64,000 nucleotides of DNA from Ilex aquifolium (Eukaryota > Streptophyta > Magnoliopsida > Aquifoliales > Aquifoliaceae). The notes beneath the pieces were generated by a model. That model was not told the origin of the DNA. It worked only from the letters and a program-made list of their open reading frames with translations, and did not search any database. Each line of letters starts with the position of its first letter. Position 1 is the first letter of the stretch. Positions 24,223 to 37,595 of the stretch are shown here, in pieces. The stretch spans positions 38,637,744 through 38,701,743 of the forward strand of contig OX637393.1 in the NCBI GenBank assembly GCA_951799425.1, read 5' to 3'. Position numbers and translations under genes: made by a program.

Positions 24223-24949
24223 GACTAATAGGTATTAAATCATATAATTGATATTTAATACCCATTATCCAGGTATTGAAAATAATGACTTACAAATCGC
24301 AGTTCTTGATCGTTTGGATATTAGGAATCAGTCCAAAGGTGCACCACCTTTTAAATGATTAATTAACTGGAATAGGAAGATTGGTGTATATTCATAAAGG
24401 GTGTGGAACAGATGCCCAAAGGTGACAGACCTACCTAATTATGAATATATTATCAATTAGTCCTATTAGGTGGGAGAGAATCACCATAATGGTTAATGTA
24501 TTAGTATATCGTGATTACTATCCAAAGGAAAGTCACGATAGTACTACTTATTATTTCTTAGAATATGTATTTATTCTAACTCATGGTTAAACTTATAGAT
24601 GACTCAAAACATTAATGTAGTGAGCATTTATCTTCTTTTATTGTTAGTTCATGTATTATTACATTCACATACTTTGTCTAGTTCGATACTTAATGGAATG
24701 AGTATTTTCAGATTGACATGAACTAATTCAATTTCACTTATGTATTTTGACTACTTGTCTGACACTTAACTGCTATTACTGAATCAAGTAGTTCTAATGA
24801 AATGGCTTTATATAAAGCCTATAATAGATCGAACCGACTATGCATTATGTTTGTATGAATGATTATGATGTATAACGTTAAGTTAGTTGTTCCTCAAATT
24901 GATAATACTTATAAATGCTATATAGTCATGCAAGAATGTTATTGAACTA

Positions 24950-27740
24950 TTGATTAGTCTCTTATTGGACAATGATGGCTGAACTTACCATTATGAAATT
25001 TGATAGTACATGTGGGACGCATAAATATATCCTCATAATTTTAGCTACTAAGTTGATGGTTTTAAGGATAGACGAGTTCTTTTATGTAATTTAATTTGAA
25101 CTCTTCGTCTCTTGATATGAACCTATATTGATGATATGTAGCATGCTAATGTATGCCTATTATGTATGTTCAAGAGGAAACAAGACTTAAGAACTTAAGA
25201 CACTATTCTAAGACCCAGAGTCTACTTAACTACTTAGGCTCATAAGAGAAATAAATAATATGTTTCATTTATGTAAAAGTTGAGACATTTTTAAAATGAT
25301 TGATATAAACGAAGGGCATGATTCGAAAGGAAAGATAAGTATCAAAGTTTTTGTATATTTCGAATCACACCTTAAAGAAAAATATTCTAGTAGCACATTA
25401 CGGATTGACTTGAATTTGCTACAACAAATGTTTCAAATTCGGTGCTAGGGATTTCTCATAACCCAAAATGTTAAATCATAAATTGATATCTATGGTTAAT
25501 CAAGTCAAAGCCCAATTTAAGATGGTTGGGACTTTCTATTTGTTTCTAGATATTAATCATAATTTATGTAATAATTTATGTTTCTAGTATTTTGAAGTTT
25601 GATTTTCTTATCTAAACTTCATGATGATTATTAATCTTTTCAAATATGATAATAAAGTGTTAGTTTGTTTAAGAATATCTTTTTAGCATTCTGGTATTCT
25701 TCATAATGGTTTGTAAAAATTAAAGTCTGATGATCTATTTTCTGAGTCTCTTCTAACCCTACATCATAATGTTTAGAACTTACTATAGTCCGATAAATGA
25801 AAAATTATTTATGTTGTGACATAAATGACTAGGTCACATAATTAGAGAAAGGTTGAAGAAACTAATCAAATATGATATTGTTTTCAATCTAGAATTTTAT
25901 TGATTTGGTGTGTATAGATTCTATTAAGGAAAAATGAATCAAACACACCAAGAAGAGTTCTAGAAGTGTAAAACTCTTAATACTTGTCCATACAGACACA
26001 TAAATAATTTGTTATCATATTTATGGATGATTTTTTACATTATGACTATCTCAATATACTACATAAAAATTTCAAGTAGAGAATGTCATTAAGGTACATA
26101 TTAAAATATAGTCATATGGAATGGTGAAAGTCATCAAATTGGATAGGTGATGAATATTAAAGATATGATGGTTAAGAATAATGATTTTTTTATTTGTTAA
26201 ACTCCTCAAAAAGTATGGTATTTGTGTTCAACACACTATGTCTAGTACACAGTAGCATAATGGTATAGCTAATAGGCAGAATAACAACATAGTGAAAATG
26301 CTTAAGAGTATATTATGTGATTTCTCATTACTCTTATTTTATGGATGAATGCTTTTGGAGTTTGAGACATCTGAAAAGAAATTGAATTTTAGAACGATTA
26401 GTAGTAACTTTATTGTTTACCAGAAAAAATCCAAAGAGTATAAGTTTTACTATCTTACCCATAGTATGAGAATTATATGCATTGATAATATCAGATTTAT
26501 TAAAAATGGTGAAATCAGTGGGAGTGATAAATCACATAGAAAGTGGTTATACTCATAACTTGTAATGATGTTGTTGTTCCCACAATTGTTGAATGATTTG
26601 ACAATGTTGAAAAATAAATTAATGATTAACCACTTCATATTGAGATTGTCACCAATAAATCGAAAGTAGAAATAAGATAAATTATTCCGAATGATTACGT
26701 GATATATTTACAAGAATCTGATTTTGATGTAGGGATAGGTAAATATTTAATTTCGTTTTCACAAGCCATAGGAAGTAATGACTTTGCTAATTGGATTGAT
26801 GTCATGAATGATTAATTAAAACCAACAAACCAAAATGAAGTTTGAAATCTTGCTAGATATGAAGTCAAACTTATGGCCAACGGTTTCACTCATAAATAAG
26901 GTATTTATTACATAGAAGCCTTCTATCATGTATATAAGAAGGGCTCACTAATAATCATTATGACATTGGTAGCTCATTATGATTTAGAGTTATACCATAT
27001 GAATGTAAAAACTATTCTTAATAAAGTTTAGGTGGATAAGTCTATAAAGATTAACCTAAAGGGCTCTCAATTAGAGAAATAATTCTTGAGTTGCTAACTT
27101 AATAGTCGATATATAGATATAAAAAGGCTTTTCCACCATGGTATTTTAAGTTCAATGATATCATTACTTCTTTAAGTATTAAGGAAATCACCATTATTGG
27201 TGTATATATATCTTAAAGTTAGTGGAAGTAAGGTTTTTAACTCTATATGTTGATATTGTGTTGTTTTTCAGTAGTAATCTTAGATTATTACATGAAACTA
27301 ACTTTCTCTCTATAAATATTAAATGAAAGATATGGTGAGACAACCTATGTGATTGTAATTTAAATGTCCCAGGATCGATCACATAGATTGTTTGGGTTGT
27401 CTCATAAAGCATATATAAGAAGAATTGTATAGAGATTTAATGGAAAAACTATTTAGCTAATGTTACTCCAATTTAAGTAAAAGGAATAAGTTTAGCAGTA
27501 AGAATGTCCAAAGAATGTAATAGATTCCTTATGTTCTGTTGCATGATGTTTTATGTATGCATTTATGTGTATAATGTCAGACATTATTCTTGCAGTTGGT
27601 AAATTATGTAAATACCGAACCGATCATGAAATTGATCATTACGAGCTTACAAGATATTTACAAGGTATGAATGATTATATGCTCACATTTAAGAAGTCTA
27701 ATCATCTAGTGGTGATTGACAATTATGAAAGTTAAATTGT
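24950..27740 (+). pseudogene. Copia gag-pol remnant
   Basis: The remains appear in order but in changing frames with many stops. A gag-like segment lies near 24980-25120 (MKFDSTCGTHKYIL). A protease-to-pre-integrase segment lies near 25490-25640 (VGTFYLFLDINHNL). Integrase-like sequence spans about 25900-26350. The integrase C-terminal segment at about 26380-26560 includes LNFRTISSNFIVYQKKSKEY. The reverse-transcriptase start is near 26700-26815 (FANWIDVMND) and RT core near 26960-27010 (MTLVAHYDLELYHMNVK). RNase-H-adjacent sequence lies at 27553-27735 (TRYLQGMNDYMLTFKKSNHL). The RT active-site region near 27240 is disrupted. It is not functional. Confidence 0.7.
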
Positions 27741-28385
27741 GGCTTGTTTTGAGGCTACAATTTATGGATTATGGATGCGAAATTCTAATCTCAAGACTTG
27801 GAATTGTCGACTTTATGGCCTAGCTGTGAACTTATCCTGATAATTTCGCATATGTGATTTTTGCTAAGTGTTTATAGAGCATAATAGCATGAAACTCATG
27901 ATTGCAAATCCATTAAAGAAAGTGCTACTAAAGACATTTAAAGATGTTAACATAATGAGTCTTGAATGTAGCTCATGATGGTTGTTCACTTCATGTTGTG
28001 GATTTTGCATAATAATTATTTATTTGACACTTTCAGTTCTTATTCAAACTGTTTACGATATTTCTTATTTTTCAGAATGTGCGTACATGTATAAGATTGA
28101 TTGAATGATAACAAGAATAGCCTTCGGCACAAGACACTATTTTTGGATCTTAAAATATATATACTTCTCAATTATAGATCGCGTTAGACAGGTTACTAGT
28201 GTTGTGATACATGGAAGGGACTATATCACGTTAATGATGTATAACCGCAATGACTCGCATTAGGGTTGTTTAATTCTGATATTATGATGGCCAAATTAAG
28301 GTAGTGATGGATTGGATTTATTGCACGTTTATGTAAACCTTACTAGACCCAATTGTAAGATAATCATACGGGCCAATTATGAGAA

Positions 28386-28845
28386 TGTAAGAATTAATAT
28401 GACCCACTTGATTTGGCACATGTGATTTTATTGATTATTATCAGATAATTAATTTGGGTTAGATAATGATAAGGTTACCAATCCTAATCTAATCGGTATA
28501 ACTAATGATTTCTGATTGGTCAATGGGAAGAAGTGGTTTCCTGATATCCTACTTTGATGGGAAGTAGAGTTTATATTGAACTAGGGAACCGGTTCTCTCT
28601 CTACCTATAAATATACACATGCCCCATCGTCGTAAGAATAAAGGTTAAGAGAGAGAAACCGATTTCTGGGCTACACAAAAGGATGGTTCAATTCTTGATC
28701 GAGTAATTCAAGGTTTGTGATTATGGCTCCAGGTATGTTGATTATGATTTTTTTTAATCCCGCATAATTTATATGTGAAAATCATGATTGTTTTAAATCT
28801 TGGAATTAGGGTTTAATTGATCTCTTTTATCAAATAAAGTTTACA
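28386..28845 (+). repeat. Copia 3' LTR, 460 bp
   Basis: It starts TGTAAGAATTAATATGACC and ends AAAGTTTACA. Relative to the 5' LTR it has scattered substitutions and a deletion of about nine bases after the TATA region. I saw no convincing polypurine tract just upstream. Confidence 0.88.
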
Positions 28846-28849
28846 TGTG

Positions 28850-31800
28850 AGTGTTCCAATGATTATTTGCCCATGATTGTTTGAAGAACTATATGATCCA
28901 ATCATTCAATAACAAGCTACACTTGGATAAAACATGAGCCCAATAGAATGCTTTCAAGAGAGGATTGGCCAAGTTACTTGGATGAATTTTAACATTAGGC
29001 ACTTAAATTATTTTTTTTGGTTGTCATGAAAAAATGATGTCAAAAGTTCAGCAGTGAAGGGCCTAATTTGACACTTACTGTGAATTCTAGAGCACTAGAA
29101 ATGTTGGGGAAGTCCCTTATTTGTCCATTTTAAATTGACACTCATTCTAGCAGTCCCCCCTAAGCTAAAACCTCCACATTTTAACGTTTCCACCATGTCA
29201 ATATTCTCTTTCTTTTAGTAATTACTTCGAAAACTTTGAACGAAATTTATATGTAGGCACTCATAAACATTTTATCTATATTAATTATTCTTTTGTAATT
29301 TCTGCATTTATTCACAGACAAGCTTTCATTGTTTTTATTTCATCCATGTATTATATTGAACAAGGAAAATTGTAATTATTCTTTGTTATTTGGTGTGTTG
29401 TTATTCAATATAAAATTAATTTGTTGCTATAATAATTGTTAATCTGCTGTTAATTTTATTATTATAAAATTAATATGTACCTTTTATATTATTTATAGAT
29501 AATATGGAACGATCTCCTCTTTATGTACATCGTAGTGCACCATTGGCGGTATTGAATATAGTGGAAATTTTTGAAAATATTTCCTTTGTAAATGGAACCT
29601 CAATCTACAAGTTTGGGCTTGACAAAATTGTATTAGGTTGTATGTTACAAAATGCATGAAAAAAAATAACCGAATACTACACAAAATAACAGATACTCTG
29701 GCGCCCACTTGGAATAATACAAAGGAAAAAAAAATCCATCACAACAAACTAACTTGTGCAGTACAATTTGCACAATTATTAGTAGAAGCGGAGTGCAATA
29801 TACATCCATTGAGCAAGAGAAAATGGATCTAGGATCAAATGTTAGAGATCATATTTTAAAGAAAAAAAAATTAAATTCCAATCTCGAGAGAAAATGTTTT
29901 AGTCAGAATACTCCAATATTATTGAGTTGTATGTCATTGTTACATGGTCAATTGACATCATTCATAAAAAGTTTGAGAATTGTTTTATGAACGTAAAAGC
30001 ACTACGGAAGATGTTAGAGGAAAATAAAAAATGACATAATCTGCTCACAAGCATTAAATGTCGTGGAGGCTTAACTAAGAAACAATGAACATCTAAACAA
30101 ATGAAGCAATACTTTCCAGATAAATATGCTTTCTCAATTTTATTTTATTTTTTATCATTTGAATGTGGACGAATTTGTATGTTTTTAGAGAATGATAAAA
30201 CATCTAATACGTAGATTACTGTCTACTTTTCGTAATTGGAAATGGTTGTGAGACAATCTATTTATAGATTCTTAGTGCCTGTTCAGATTGCCTAAGGAGG
30301 CACAGGATGCTATAGTTCGTTGAACCTATTTGGATCGAAAAGACACAGCTTTAATTTGAACAATAACGAGAGGGAAAGACACATCTGAAATGAACAAACA
30401 CAATTCAATTTCAACACCAAATTCTAATTTAACAGACAAAAAATTTAAAAAATCTAGTTGGATATTTAAATTTTGGTTGAAAAATTAATTACAATCCGTG
30501 TTCGGATCCGTTTAGTTTGACCCATAACCTGAACCGCATCAATAAATTTTCTCAAAAAAATAATATCTTTTTGACCCGAAGCCCGAGCCCAACTTCAGGT
30601 CATGGTTAGGCCAACGGGCGTTAGGCACTCATTTGTGAACCAAGTTTGTGTAGATGCTCATTTCAATCACAAAAGTGTGATGCACTTTCGGCCTAACCCA
30701 TGAAGCTAAGTAGGAGTATATTAACCCACTAATTTTTTGGTCTTCTTCCAATGTGGGACAAACCTTATATACTACACTTCATTAAATTTAGTTTTTTCCA
30801 TCCATTCAAGTGGGTCACTTTGAGACATAATTTCTCATTCAATACTTAATAATTTTGAACAAATAAATATATCACGTTAATCTCCTCATGGAGGAGAACA
30901 CATTTAAACTTGGTCCCACTAATTTTGAGGTGTGATCTCACTTTTATTTAAGCTCAAATTTACTAAAAATAACTTAATCAAAACCATTATTTTCCAACAA
31001 GTTTAAGTAAGTAAAAAAAAAAATATATAAATATTAAATCAACTCTATATTCTGAAAAACGAGAAACCCAAACAAATGTATCAAAAAGTACATTACCGTT
31101 TTGCCGTTTTATCTCCTTTTAATTTGATTATCATGAAATCAATTTAACTAGCTAAAGAAACAAGAAGTTGCAAAAGACTGATGACATAATTGTAACACGA
31201 TACAACTTAATTGATATCTAATAAAAAAAAATATTTGTTTTCTTTGGTACGTTTTCTAATTTTATGATTTAGGATTGTGTAAATTATTATAGAATTAGAT
31301 GACTTTTTATTTACTTTCACTAAGATATGGATCAAGTAGAGATTTAATTTATGAGGATATATGGATGGTAGATGTGTTTGAGTGAGAAGAAATCCTAGTC
31401 CTACGATTTTTGATTTTACGGAATTCAACAAAAATTAAACAAACAAAATATAAATTAAACGTGAATTCAAGATGGCACGATACAAGAATCATACAAATTC
31501 AAAAATAATACAACCTCAACATAACAATATAGGACTCGCTTGGCATCCTAATAATAATATAAATATGAGGGTTTGTTCTTTATATAATCAGAGTATTATG
31601 TTCGATATATAAGTTGTTTGTGAATGAACAGGTATTCCATACTAAGTTGCATAAGCCAATCTAGATATTCCTTAATCGCTACATTCTCACCTACAACATT
31701 TGGACACAAATTGGCATCATGGTACTGTCTTTATCCCATAGAATTCAAGACCCCTCACTCATATCTACTATCTTACATCAACGATACTTTCGTTTTGGAT

Positions 31801-31920
31801 AAGGTATTGAAAATGAAACGCCTGCTGCGCGTGTGTGTGCAAAAAACGGAACTGCTGACTCTTCAACTTGATTGTAAACTGATTGACAAATTATCAATCT
31901 CATTCAAAGTAAATACATTA
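28850..31920. other. AT-rich intergenic DNA, no gene supported
   Basis: No RLP, transposon domain or RNA gene is recognised. Short frames of 60-100 codons occur by chance. Around 30480-30640 there are ACCCGAAGCCCGAGCCC words like those in eroded hAT-type repeats elsewhere in the window. Confidence 0.4.
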
Positions 31921-32107
31921 TTGGTATGATACCATAATTGGGCCCACTATTATTGGTAAAACACAAAATTTTCAACATTATCAGGACAAATCAAGAAAAG
32001 TTATGTTGGATGACATCCAAATCAATGAAACAATCCGCTCAAATTTGGGGCGGATTTATGTGTCGGCTAGGAGAGGCACTGGCCTACTCTCAAATTTTTT
32101 TCTTAAT

Positions 32108-32142
<35 letters not shown>

Positions 32143-33575
32143 TTTAATTATTTGTTGTGTCCACTCTTGAATTGACCTTAATTTATCTATTTGTGACTTC
32201 TTTTGGTTCTAAATTCGTATTTTGAAGGTAAAATTGTTTGCAATTAACCTACAACTGATCTCTTTTTGTCTAAGATTAATGATTGACTTATTTTAATTGG
32301 ATTCTAGTGGTATTATTATCCTTACTTATTAAATTTTTATTTGATAGCTTTTCAATTTTGATATAAAAATATAAAAAGACATCAGGGTCAATCATAAATA
32401 GAAGTAATAAGTCTTTCATTTTTGTCAGTTGTAATTAATTTCTTTTTTATAGTTTTTTTTTTCATATAAAATATATATATCAACTTTTGACCATTTTCGA
32501 GTAAACGAGCTTTCATTTGAGATATGTTATGTCGTCTTACCTTTATCTTATATATCTCTATACACGTGCGAATCGAGTGTAACTGTCGGTTGACTTCAAT
32601 ATGACTATTTGGTAAATAGTAGTATTGTTTGATAATGATCTTTCTGTTTCGTAATGACCATTTATATAATATTAAATCAAAATCATGTATTAAAAAAATT
32701 GAAGTCATCTCCAAAGGCATTTTCTGTAGACAATCCATAAATTTAAATCGCTCAGTCAAAGCATATTTTTCATTTCTATAATAAATTATTAATGTCACAC
32801 TAAATTGACTCTAAAAGATTTACAGTATTTGTGCAACCCAAATCGTGAATGCGTGCTAAGATTTTATTTTAAAAAAACATATTTATGTGTCACAAGATAA
32901 AAAGAAATATAAACCATAAAATTTACAAAGAAAGACAGATGAGAGATCAATCTTAATCTTTTTAATATCTTGATTGAAAAAATCTTAAAATAATTTGATA
33001 ATGAATAATTAAATTACACTTCACTAATTCTTATATACTACTATTTAGTCACACATTTGTGTTAGGATTGTATCGAATTTTTTTTTCCAAAATAAATGGG
33101 ACTCTACACCTTTCCAAGTGGGTCCCAAGCACATAGTAAGCATATATAGTGTACAATGGGTCCACCAACATCCTATCTTTGCCTCATTATTGAATATTGA
33201 AGAAGGGTGACAAGCCATGTGCTGATGGGTAATGGACTTAATATATATACATAGGATGTGTGTGTGTAACAAAATTGGACAAGGTTGAAGACTTATTTAA
33301 GTTGGAGGTTTATGTCATGCACTATCGGTATTCAAGTATTGTACTGAGTTCATCGAGTTGGCGAAGCAAATACGGCTTGGATGTTTCTGCGTCCCATTTG
33401 AACTTAATCTTTGTGTGGATCACTTCGAGGAAGACTAAAAATTTTTAGTCAAATGTGTTGGGTGGATGAACTAAATCTTCTTCTATAAAATACACTAAAA
33501 AATTTCACAATTTTTAATCTGATACTCCATATCCTAAAATCTCATAGTTCATCCCATACTCTTACCACTATGTAA
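31921..33575. other. AT-rich intergenic DNA with an (AT)n microsatellite
   Basis: A pure AT dinucleotide run covers about 32109-32139. A 136-codon minus-strand frame (32388-32798) is Lys/Ile/Tyr-rich with no recognisable domain, as expected of chance in AT-rich DNA. Nothing else is supported. Confidence 0.45.
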
Positions 33576-33579
33576 CATT

Positions 33580-33798
33580 ATGTGTGTATTAGTGTGCTTT
33601 TGTATATCTTTTAGTTTGTTAGTGAGTGTGTGTGCGCAGGGGTGTGTTTTTAGTGTATTAGTGCGTGTGTATTTTTTGATGTATTAGTGTGTTTATAATT
33701 TTTAGTGTAATAGTGTGCGGATGTGTATATTTTTGGGGTATATTATTTTTTGTGTGTGTTTTCTTGTGTCAGTGTGTACGTATGTGTTTTGGGTGTAT

Positions 33799-33846
<48 letters not shown>

Positions 33847-33930
33847 GTGTGTATTATGGTGTTTTGGGTGTATTAATGTGTTTACGTGTTTTGATATATT
33901 AATATGTATATATTTTTTTGGTGTGTTAAT
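33580..33930. repeat. GT-rich minisatellite with (GA)n core
   Basis: Variants of TGTATTAGTGTGTGTGTATTTTTG recur about ten times across the stretch. A pure GA run (33801-33843) interrupts them. The pattern indicates local slippage and unequal exchange rather than a gene, although a frame happens to stay open through it. Confidence 0.8.
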
Positions 33931-34166
33931 ATTTTCTTAAATCAAGAGTTTTGACCCAATTCGTTATAATCCAACAACTTCTTATAACAAATTTATAAAC
34001 GAGTTAAAAATAGATTTGGATTTACACCCAACCACTTATGAACCCATCCATAACCGCCCAATTTACTCATTTGCCACCTCTAAATTTTAGTATATACTTA
34101 GATAATGACTCCAACAACTTTTATTCCTAGATTAGTTACTTATATCAAATGATTCTTCTATCAGAT

Positions 34167-34730
34167 GAATATGATTAGTGGTAGGGATGGTAATTTCTGA
34201 CACAACATGAAAACAAAACTTGAACTCGACACGAAATTAGCCAGTTATGATTGATAATTTCTTAACACGAACCCGTAAATGACAGGACTCGTTAATACGA
34301 ATAATAAATGGGTTGGGTTAGTGACAAACATGAATAATACGAAATTGACATGATTAACACGTTTAACTAATATTATAGAAGTAAAATTCTAATTATTTTT
34401 TATTGTTTATTAAGTATTGACATAATTATTGTACAAAAAAGACGTTTTTATTCATTATTATTGTTATGTTTATTAAGTTCAATTTTTAATTTATAAAAAA
34501 AGTATGAACATGGATTCAATTAATTGATAATAGAATCTTAGACTTAAATTTTAGCGTTAAGTTCTTTATTCGAAATCAACACGAATATGAACACAAACCT
34601 AATATGAAATTAAACAGGTTAGTCAACACGACCCGATTACTTAAATAGGTTAGGTTAAGGTTGACTAATGCTCGACACAAACCCGTAATAACACGACATG
34701 ACACGATAAGATTGTCACCATTAATTAATG
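34167..34730. repeat. ACACGAACCCG-rich repeat, probable eroded hAT element
   Basis: It starts near TAGGGATGGTAATTTC and ends near GATTGTCACCATTA, which are loosely inverted. Between them AACACGAACCCG, ACACGACATGACACG and similar words recur. The terminal repeats are too diverged to fix ends or a target duplication. Confidence 0.4.
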
Positions 34731-34837
34731 GGTCAACAGTTACATAAATCCCAATCACACCCGAATAATCAAAATATTAATTACGCTGACAAATCACTTG
34801 TTGAGAACATCATAATGCAAAATTGTAAAATAAGCAT

Positions 34838-34939
34838 AACTAATAGTTGTTGTTCTCGCTATTAGACATTAAGATCGTGAGTTTGAATTTCGTTGTCCCC
34901 TTCTCTTGTAATAGTATCTAACCCACAAAAAAAAAAAAA
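34838..34939 (+). mobile_element. tRNA-derived SINE, short
   Basis: A TTGTTCTCGCTATTAGACAT block leads to GATCGTGAGTTTGAATTTC, which resembles a pol III B box. It ends in a run of about 13 A (34926-34938). This is the layout of a plant SINE. I could not find a clean target duplication. Confidence 0.5.
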
Positions 34940-36183
34940 GGAAAGAAACTCAGTCAACAGGTACAAAGTCGTGCATTTTTAAGGCGAGAGGTCTACCCTA
35001 GCCACTTTACTAGCAAAAAGTCCATAAAATACGCAGTTGATAAAAATATTTTTAATGAAAGAGGTTATTTAAAAACTACCACCCCATCCCTCCCCCACCC
35101 CCCACCGACAGTGAACTAAAGACAGTGAACTTAATAATAGTGAACTAAAAAACTCAATGTGTTTTGTTATATATTGTGTATGAAAGAAGAGTTTGTTTTT
35201 TTAGTTCATTGTCGTGTAGTTTACTATTGGTGGGGGCAAGGGGCAGGGGGAGGGGTGGGTGGTGGATGGTGGTAGTAAATTTCTATGGAAGAAGAGCTAG
35301 ATTTACCCATGAGAAAGATAATGACTCTTCGTTGGATAAAGTGCAAGACACTCGGGGTAATATTGTTATTTAAAAAAAAAAAAATAGTTTAAATTACATA
35401 ACAAAAAAGTTCAACTGAGTTGGACCTCACGCCTTCAAAAATACCTACTGGATTTATTTACAAATTAGGTATAGAATTTATAATTTTCAACAATTCTCAC
35501 AAAAAAGGAAAGAAAAAAACATAACTTCCTCATTACTTTCTAGCACATTATCAGTTTGGCCCATGTAAACTACTTATCCCAATTAATCACAGTACGTTCT
35601 CAATTGGGCTTATGAACTCTTTGTCTTTGGGCCCTTGGCCTTTTTTTAACCGTAACTACATAGCCTTTATTTCCAAATTGACCCATATCTGCTCTTCATT
35701 GTCCTATGTGACAGCTTTATTTTGTTAATTTTTTTTTTTTAAACACCAGTGACAGCTTGATGGATACTAGAAACTTATATTGTTTCAAAGAAACAGCTAA
35801 AAATAAATTTAAAGGGAAACATATCCAGATTTGGATCCTTTATATAGGGTCCAAATGAACTGATCTTAGTCGAGTACTAGATTATTTGGGCTCGGGTCGG
35901 CTTGTTCTTGAAGAATGTTAAGGCTTGTGAATTGTGATGACTTTCAAACGTCTTGTATAAATTCGGCTCGCCAAAATTTTCTTTAAGTTTGGACTCAACT
36001 CGTCTAATTAAATAAACTAACCACGAAATTGTATTTAAACTGAAGTTCAAACTCGTGTTGAATATTAGTTTTGACTCATTTATAAAATTTATTACATCTA
36101 AAAAATAAAATAGGAAGCAACTTGAATTTTATAACTTATACATATATATGTTCACAAGAGGAATAAATTATTGCTCAAACTTA
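34940..36183. other. Intergenic DNA, repeats only
   Basis: It contains AAGACAGTGAAC / AATAGTGAACT short repeats around 35110-35150 with inverted counterparts near 35200-35240, a C-rich CCCTCCCCCACCCC run at 35090, and GGCTCGGGTCGG words near 35890. No gene is seen. Confidence 0.4.
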
Positions 36184-37183
36184 GGGTCTGTTAGGTAACA
36201 TACTTGTTTTTGTGTTTTTAAAAACATAAAAAACAGAAACAATTTTTATTTTTTTTATGGTAAAAATAAAAAACATAAAACATGTTTGATAGTTATTTAT
36301 ATTTATTAAAATATGAAAACAAAAATAAAAAATATGTTTGGAAAACAGTTCCATATTTGACCCAAATTATTAGCTTTATACTATTTTCTACTACAAAAAC
36401 AACTCAAAATTCCTTATTCTAACACATTCACTAAGCTATAATTCTTAAGATTTCAATAGAATCACTGTGATAGTCAAAAAACACATTGATTCTGCACATG
36501 TTAAGAGTAATGAAAAGAAAATGAAAGAATGAATACAAAAAAAAAGAACAAATTTCCATTTTTAGCTTTTCTCCTCCAACCACAACCTGCTATCCAACTT
36601 CTTGTCCTGGACATGAACACAAACAGAGACATGATTGAAGAACCAATCATGAACATCCCACATGAAATTTTATTAAACCTGTTCAAAAGAATTACACAGA
36701 GGGAAGAGACATTTTGTCCCCTTTACAGTATTGTACTCAATCATTAAGGAAAAAAAACTCGAAGAGATAAAAGAGATAAAAATCCAGTACAAGCATGTTC
36801 TGTTTCCATGAACATCCCAAATGAGATCAACCAGCAAACCATCAACAAAAATTGCCTGATTCCCTTTGAAATTCTATTGTAGCCTCTTTTACCAAATCAC
36901 TGTCTTCTTATTGATAGATAACGATAAAATCGAATGCTTTAGGCCTTCATTTTCTCCAATGCACCGCCATTTTTGAGCTTAAAACTAGTGAGAATTTAGC
37001 ATGCTACAAATCCAACAGAAAATTACTTGCTACAAATCCAAAAGCTATAATTCTTAAGATTTCAATGGAGAATTTGGAGTTAAATGAATTAGGCTTCCAT
37101 TTTTAGATTGCCAGTCATTTTTAGATGTTAAAAAATTCACTTCCACAATTAATCAAACATATTATGCTCAACATTCCAAACAC

Positions 37184-37290
37184 ACACAACACACAGACAT
37201 ACACACACAACACACCCACACACACCCATACACAACACACCCACACACCCCAACACAGACCCACGCACAAATACACAAAGAACACAAAAA
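37184..37290. repeat. CA-rich microsatellite
   Basis: Interrupted ACACACAC and CACCCACACAC units give a strongly biased stretch. The frame that stays open through it is a by-product. Confidence 0.8.
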
Positions 37291-37399
37291 TTCACCAAGA
37301 ACACATCAAAACATAGGCAAAAAACTTCAGAGCAGTTTCTATATATATATATGTATAGATCTATGCATATATATATGTATAGATCTATTTATATATACA

Positions 37400-37595
37400 T
37401 AGACGAGAGAGAGAAGAGACGACCGTGAGGAGCGCCGAAGAATAGACAACCGCCGGCAGAGGAGAGCAGCGCCATTGCCTTTACTTTGTTCCTCATAGAG
37501 GAGCAGAAGAGAGAGAGAGAGAGAGAGAGTCACAGTCAAGAGAGAAGACGGGAAAATAGGGTAAAAGAAGAGAAGGAGGGTTTAAATATCCTAGG
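37400..37595 (-). promoter_or_regulatory. Promoter and 5' leader-like patch, minus strand
   Basis: Read on the minus strand there is a TATA-like ATATTTAAACCC near 37585. It is followed by a pyrimidine-rich leader containing (CT)n, then two ATGs near 37495 and 37475 in a GC-rich stretch reading MALLSSAGGCLFFGAPHG. That order resembles a plant transcription start and first exon. The frame soon runs into AT-rich repeats (37335-37400), so no gene is confirmed. Confidence 0.3.

Larger units (their letters stand above)
20591..28845 (+). mobile_element. Degenerate Ty1/copia LTR retrotransposon
   Basis: Two similar LTRs (20591-21059 and 28386-28845) enclose a primer-binding-like site, a repeated leader and heavily mutated gag-pol remnants in copia order: gag, protease, integrase, reverse transcriptase, RNase H. 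The flanks GGTGA and TGTGA agree at four of five bases, an eroded 5 bp target duplication. By hand the LTRs differ at roughly 30-35 of about 460 positions plus a small deletion, so the insertion is old. Without the nested solo LTR (22214-24222) the element is about 6.2 kb. No frame is intact. Confidence 0.85.

Noticed and set aside
26220-26290. tRNA-like GCATAATGGTATAGC sequence
   Set aside because: Falls inside the copia integrase remnant and has no B box at the right distance.
31624-31929. 101-codon plus-strand frame
   Set aside because: No homology recognised and no exon-like features; not supported as a gene.
32388-32798. 136-codon minus-strand open frame
   Set aside because: Lys/Ile/Tyr-rich with no domain, in AT-rich DNA without splice or promoter context; it looks like chance.
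33689-33940. Open frame through the GT/GA repeat
   Set aside because: Periodic low-complexity translation (Arg-Glu repeats); a by-product of the microsatellite.
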